From: Vandiemenella viatica
Taxonomy: Eukaryota > Arthropoda > Insecta > Orthoptera > Morabidae
Assembly: GCA_031002005.1 (NCBI GenBank)
Contig: JARYHS010008074.1
Coordinates: 344,124,932 to 344,188,931 of the forward strand
Direction of reading: 5' to 3'
DNA: 64,000 bases
This document shows positions 53,001-59,000 of the stretch, piece after piece. The notes under the pieces were generated by a model. The model made no database searches. It saw only the letters and a program-made list of their open reading frames with translations, and was not told the DNA's origin. The translations under genes were made by a program, and so were the position numbers. How positions within the stretch are numbered: the first letter of the stretch is position 1; each line of letters opens with the position of its first letter.

Positions 53001-56000
53001 GCCGCGTAGTAAGCCAGTGCTCTTGATCAACTAGAGCGAGCGGGCCTTCCAGCATTGCACACCACCAGCACACCTGGACGGCCAGGTAGCGGGCGTCATA
53101 GTGAGCCCAAGATTTTGCGAACGATTGCTGAAGGTATAAAGGTAGTTAGACGTGTAACTAAGCCAGTCGAGGTGGTGACAGTCAGCTTGTGACAGCTAGA
53201 TGATACCTGATGATGAAAGCAGAGCTTGCTGTCGAAATGTCGTGTTTATACAACACCATCCAGCTGGACGCCCGGGAGGATTTTATTGCATCAGTAAGCA
53301 GGGAAAATCTCCACTCACGATGATTTATCACTCAAAAACTATGCAACAAAGGACAACAGGGTGGACAGTATTTAATAGAGTAAGTTTGAAAGGACCAAAT
53401 ATACTACGCAACATGAACCCCCCCCCCCCCCCCCACAAACACACAATGCAAGAAAAGGACACAATTTGTTGGGTAGCAAGATGGTGAATAAGTACTCATG
53501 AGTTGCACTGGAGAGAATCCCCATTCAATGGTCATGTGACTTGAGCCAAAATAATACCATTTTGTTTTGTATGAAATAGGCTACAACATGCAGTATTAGA
53601 CCACTTCCAAATTGATAAAAGTATTTTTAAGAACAGCAGTGATACTTTTAATTGAAGATGTTGAATTACATGGTAATTAGGTCAAAGCCAAACCAGTGGA
53701 GTGCAGGTGTAATCGAACAAATGTCATTGGAAATGCATATAGTTGCCGTATATGCCAAAGAAAAGCAAGTAATCTGAGCATTAAAAATGTCATGCTATGC
53801 CCCAAGTTGGACCAAGTGTTGATGAGCATCAAATTTTTATATGCTGAGTGGCATTACAGACTGCACTTAGTTCATTTTCCATGTTACTTGAGGCAAAATA
53901 ATTTCATTTTGTATGAAAGACAATTTAAGACTATTTTGAGGTCAATAAAAAATTGTGAAACTTTGAAAATGAGAATAAAAAATACATACTATGAAAGTGA
54001 AAGCAGAACCAGCATAAAACAGGTAGAATTGAAGGAAATCCTCTTGCTAGTGAAGGGAGGTGTTGTCTCTACCGATTCAGGAAGAAAACTGAGCAAGAGA
54101 AAGCTTTGAGGGACCACAATCATGGCAGGGGAGGGAGTTAATAAAATAGAATTCTGTCCAATTGACATGCACTACCTAGAGGAACTCAATGATAACACAA
54201 TTGATCAGTGTGGGCTTTTTTATTTCTATAAACTTACCCCAAAACCCCTATTGTAGCAGTTAAGGACTGATTAGTAGATTATCAGGTGTACTAAAGTACA
54301 ATATTTTCTGTTTCAATAGCTATTTGTCTAAAGAAATATATATCCACTATAACCACTGGTGGTAATGGCTGTTACTACCTACCCACAGATTTTTTTCAAT
54401 ATTCTTTGTGCATATTCTTTTCATCATAGCAGCAAAATTTTCAGCTTAAGAATGTAGTACTATGACAATATATTTTTAGCTGCCAAGATATGTTAATAGA
54501 AACATTCAATCTAACAAAAGTCATTCTTGTGCAAAATTCAAATGCAGTCGTAGTAAACTGTGAGACTCACATTCATTGGCCATCTTATTTATTACCTATC
54601 TTAAATGTGACATTTTCTCCAATTATTAATTAATTAAATAATTTTAATAATTATTTAACAAATATTAAGTAATTCATGAAAAGGGGATTTTAAAATAAAA
54701 GATTGAACTTTACAAATTGCATTTAGTTTCCACATAACTATTACATGTAGGTATTCAAAAACATAACAGTTATTACAGTTAAATTGCATTTTCCCATTAT
54801 TCACAACTGACATTATACATCCAGTTTATCAATATGATTCCTTATTCCACTCATATCACCAATTCAAAATGTTAAGATTAACTATTGTTTTACCCCTACA
54901 GCTAAACAAAAAATGAAATCAATTTTAAATCACAGCATAATTTAAATAAAGACAAAAAGTTTGTAAAGCAATAGGGAGATTGGTAGGCAACCACACTGGA
55001 AATGTATGTGAGAACATAAGTGGTTTTCAAGTTGACTTCATTGCATTAGACAAGGATATTCATGCAAATCTCAGTTGGTAGGCTAAATGCAAAATTTTAT
55101 TGGATGAAATGTGCAAGGTAGATCAAATGGATAGTGTACCACTAGATAGTTCAAAGCCTTTTGATAGTGAGCCATAAAATGGTGGTAATGAAGGTAAAAA
55201 CTAATGGAGTAGATCAAAAAGTTATTTCCTGGGTAAAAGAATTCTTAAAAGGTATAAAGCAAAAAGTCATGATATGAAATTCAGTATCAAAACAAGTGAA
55301 AATGGGAGTGCCACAGGGTAGGGTTTTTTTGGGACCATTGCTATTCTTTATTCTAATAAATGATTGTGTTGATGGTTTACTGTCAGAAGTTAGGTGGTTT
55401 GCAGATGACATCAAATGGTAGAAGACTGTAAACATTTGCCGGATGATCTGGACAGGGTATCTAGATGCAAAGAAGAGTCACCTTGTTACGTACACAGATA
55501 AAAAAATGGTTGATTATGATTATACGATGGGGAAAGAATTTCTTCTTGAATACTTGAAATGTAAGTACCTTAGCATAACAATTGATAACAAACTCAGCTA
55601 GAAGCACACAAAAAGGTTTCAAAATCCTTCACATGTTGGAGAGTGTGATGAGGGGATGTGCCAGAGATGTAAGGGAAATGAGTTACAAAAATTTTGTAAG
55701 ACCATTGATTGAATATTGTGGTTTATTATGGGACCCACTCTTTTAGTATCAAATACAGAAGTTAGAAGAGGTGCTAGTCTTTTCTGTGGAAATTATTGCT
55801 GAATACAATCCGTAACCAATATGATAAAGGATTCTGAATGGGATTCACTGGAAGATAGGAGTGTCATGGGAATGTACTAGGCATATATTGGTGATAAGGT
55901 GTGGAAAGTTATTGGTATAAGAATTAGGAGTAGTGCATTGAAAAGAAAAGGTGAAAATGACCACAAGTTCCACTCGATTTCAGGCACAAGGGTGTGGGAA

Positions 56001-59000
56001 GATTTTTTTCATAGGTAAGGGGGTTAGCGATTGGAATAAGTTACCAAGAAAAATTATGAATAATTTACCAAAAATGCTGACACAATATGAAGTTGAAATT
56101 TGTAGAGGGCAAAATAGATGGGAACAGCAGAGGGGAAAAATGGCTGTGTAGGGAAATTGCTACCGGAGCGTGTGCTGCATCCCAACTAAATTAAAATTGG
56201 CTACTTGCCAAGTACTTGTTTTGAAATGAAAATTTTGATAAAACTTCATAAAACCTTCAATTGTTTTCACAGCTGACAATTTGAGTTTTACTCCTTTTTC
56301 TGGCTACATTGTGTTGAATTACAGTAACATTTTGACCAAATGCTTCAGGCATTTTCTAGGCTGAATTTAGATTCCTTTGTGGCTGAATATTTTCAGATTG
56401 TCAACAAAACAAATTAGAGACATTTCAGAGATACAAGTATTATGTTTGTAGTCTGGAGTGTGGATGTTTTGGTTTATCTTTCTTTCCAATCTGATGTTTT
56501 CCATGATCACACAAAACACATTTCCATCTGTACTCTCCATCTCTGTTGATATTTAATGGACGTTTAAATACTTCCACTGTCTCTCAGACTATAAACATCC
56601 AGAACATATTGTCTCTGTCCACAACATCTCTAACCGTTCTTTCCAAATGTGTTCTGTGACAGCCAATATAGTGAGTTGACCTAATGTTGCATATCACTGG
56701 TGTATTTTGATTCTTGTATAAACATGCTTCTTGTTTTGCTAATCTATGTCAAAATTTAGAAATTTAAATACACCATAGGCCTGTTTTTAGTGGACAGGGG
56801 TTTTTGACTAATCTTAAGAGTCACTATTAAAAATTAGTCTTTGTCATACCTTGTTAGTAATTGCCCCCTTCTATCTGTCACTCTTTTTACTTAAGGTAGT
56901 TTCTGAATTCAAGACCTGTTTGTCTCCATTTTGATTCTTGCTGCAGGAGAAAATGAAATTTCTACTGCAGTCAAATCAGAGCAAGTGTGATTTCTCTTTT
57001 TCTTGTAAGATATTGTTTCCTGTCATTAAAACAGTATGCTTACTACTGTTGTCTTTTAAGCTGGGTAGTAATGGAAGTCTGCACAAGATATATGTACATA
57101 TTTTGGTTTTTGATTGAGTGGGCTCGATGGCCACTACATTTTTTCTGTGCCAACACATAAAGAAGAAGCTGTATCTCTAATTCTGTTTCCTTTGTATATT
57201 TGATGCTATAGTGTACACTGTTTGTCTGCTCCAGGAACTTCAGCAATTTCTCCTCTCCATATGGCCACATGAAAAACATAGCATTAACATAGTTAAGCCA
57301 GACTGATGGTTTCTTGGTCACAGAATTAAATGTTATGCATTCAAATGCAGACTATCCATCAGAAAACCATCCAGCTGTTCAAATAACTCATCTTACAACT
57401 GGAAATATGTTGAGGAAAGGCAATGGCAAAATAGATTTACCCAATTTTCCTCCATTTCTTCATACTTCGTCCAATGATACCCTTTGTGAACAGTAATATT
57501 ACATCAAAACTGACAATAATAATAGATAGAAGATAGGTTACAGTAACACATTCACCATTAAAGATACAGTAACACAGTACAGCCAAGGTTACATTGAAGG
57601 AATGGGCTGCATGATAGAAAATAGCTTACAAGAACACATCCACTATTACTAATACAATAACAGAGAGAAATCAACCATTGTGCAGCCAAAACTAGGTTTT
57701 ATTTCAAAAATACAAGACCGATTTTGTGACATCAGTGGTAGCTGAGGAGGAAAAAAAGAAATTCCCAATTGCCCAGATACCATAAACAAATATAGTGATT
57801 TTAGGGTTCCTGATACATGGAACTCTATTATACAGATGGAACAAATCACATACTCCCAGCTTCCACTATACCATTGAAACTCACAACATGTCAGACATCC
57901 TGGTTGGCCAGATGGAGCAAAACTTTCAGACAGGAAGTGGGTATACCAGAGAGTACAGAACAGTTCTACCCAGGTTGAAGGCTGCAGCACGAGTGCCGAA
58001 ATATTGGCCTGCTATACAAGGATGTGGCATCACCCGAACAACCAAAAGACCAAAAAAATATATTACTTTGTTTGGCCATCATACTCCTTTCATAGACAAT
58101 TTTTCTTCCCATCCTAATTCACAATACCAATTGCAGATGTAAGAAATAACAATCTACCTACTATATATACCTATAAAACTCAGCCCATGTATAACCATTC
58201 CACAAAACCCAATCACTACTGAGCAGATTTTGATGTAGTTTAACAATGTTAAAACTTAGGATCGAAATTGTTGTTTGCTGTATGCCTTATGTTTTTACAT
58301 TACACAATGCGAAAAAAGTAATTGAAGATCTGAATGTATTGTCATAAAAACCAAAGATGCAATACTATCTAAATGCTACATAACTCATCAGTACAATAAA
58401 ACACAAACTTCATAAAAATATTACAGCGTCTACCGATTCCTTCCTTAAATTTGGTTATTCAATCTTGAAATGAGGGAAAACAAAATAAATTAATAATCAA
58501 GAAAAAATATGCCACAGAACTTTGATGCCATTGCAGTTATCTCAGCAACAAAGCTACAATCTCTTACTACTAACAGTAACCTATGCATAACTGCTCCTTT
58601 TTACATTAAAGTGAAATGTTTGATAAAGCTTCAGTGTAAGCAATAAAAGCAATTTAGGAGAATAATTCTGGATACTTGATATTCAACTGTAAAGATACAA
58701 GAACTCCAGTGCTAGATAAAGCAGCATTATGAGACATATCCAACAAAATCAATTCAGGTTTTGCCAGATTATTCATAAAGAAAAAAAGTTGATGTATTGA
58801 CTTCAGATATGCCAGATCTCAACTCGGACCCAAAGCTTTCCAGTTGTGAAAACCCATTCAACAACTGTATCTTTTGTGTGATGCTGAAGCAAACAAAGTA
58901 CTCCAGATACAATTTACTTGTGGTTTCTTTATGCCTTACTGGCATTGATATGGGAAAGGACAGGGGGGGCAAGGAATGGGAAGAAATTTAACCATAGCTT

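Larger units (their letters stand above)
47215..53319 (-). mobile_element. composite B: Penelope-type ends around LINE sequence
   Basis: A 6105-bp unit is flanked by ATGATTTAT (47206-47214 and 53320-53328). Read on the minus strand, it begins with a tail containing TGGAGATTTTCCC and then an inverted terminal segment. It carries LINE ORF1 (52830-51480), endonuclease and RT parts (51240-48290), and a second LINE 3' piece (48260-47410). It ends with a sense terminal segment with a TGATGA...GGAAAC core. The end layout repeats that of composite A, in the same orientation relative to ORF1. I saw no Penelope RT or GIY-YIG inside. A SINE interrupts the RT. All frames are broken. Confidence 0.7.
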
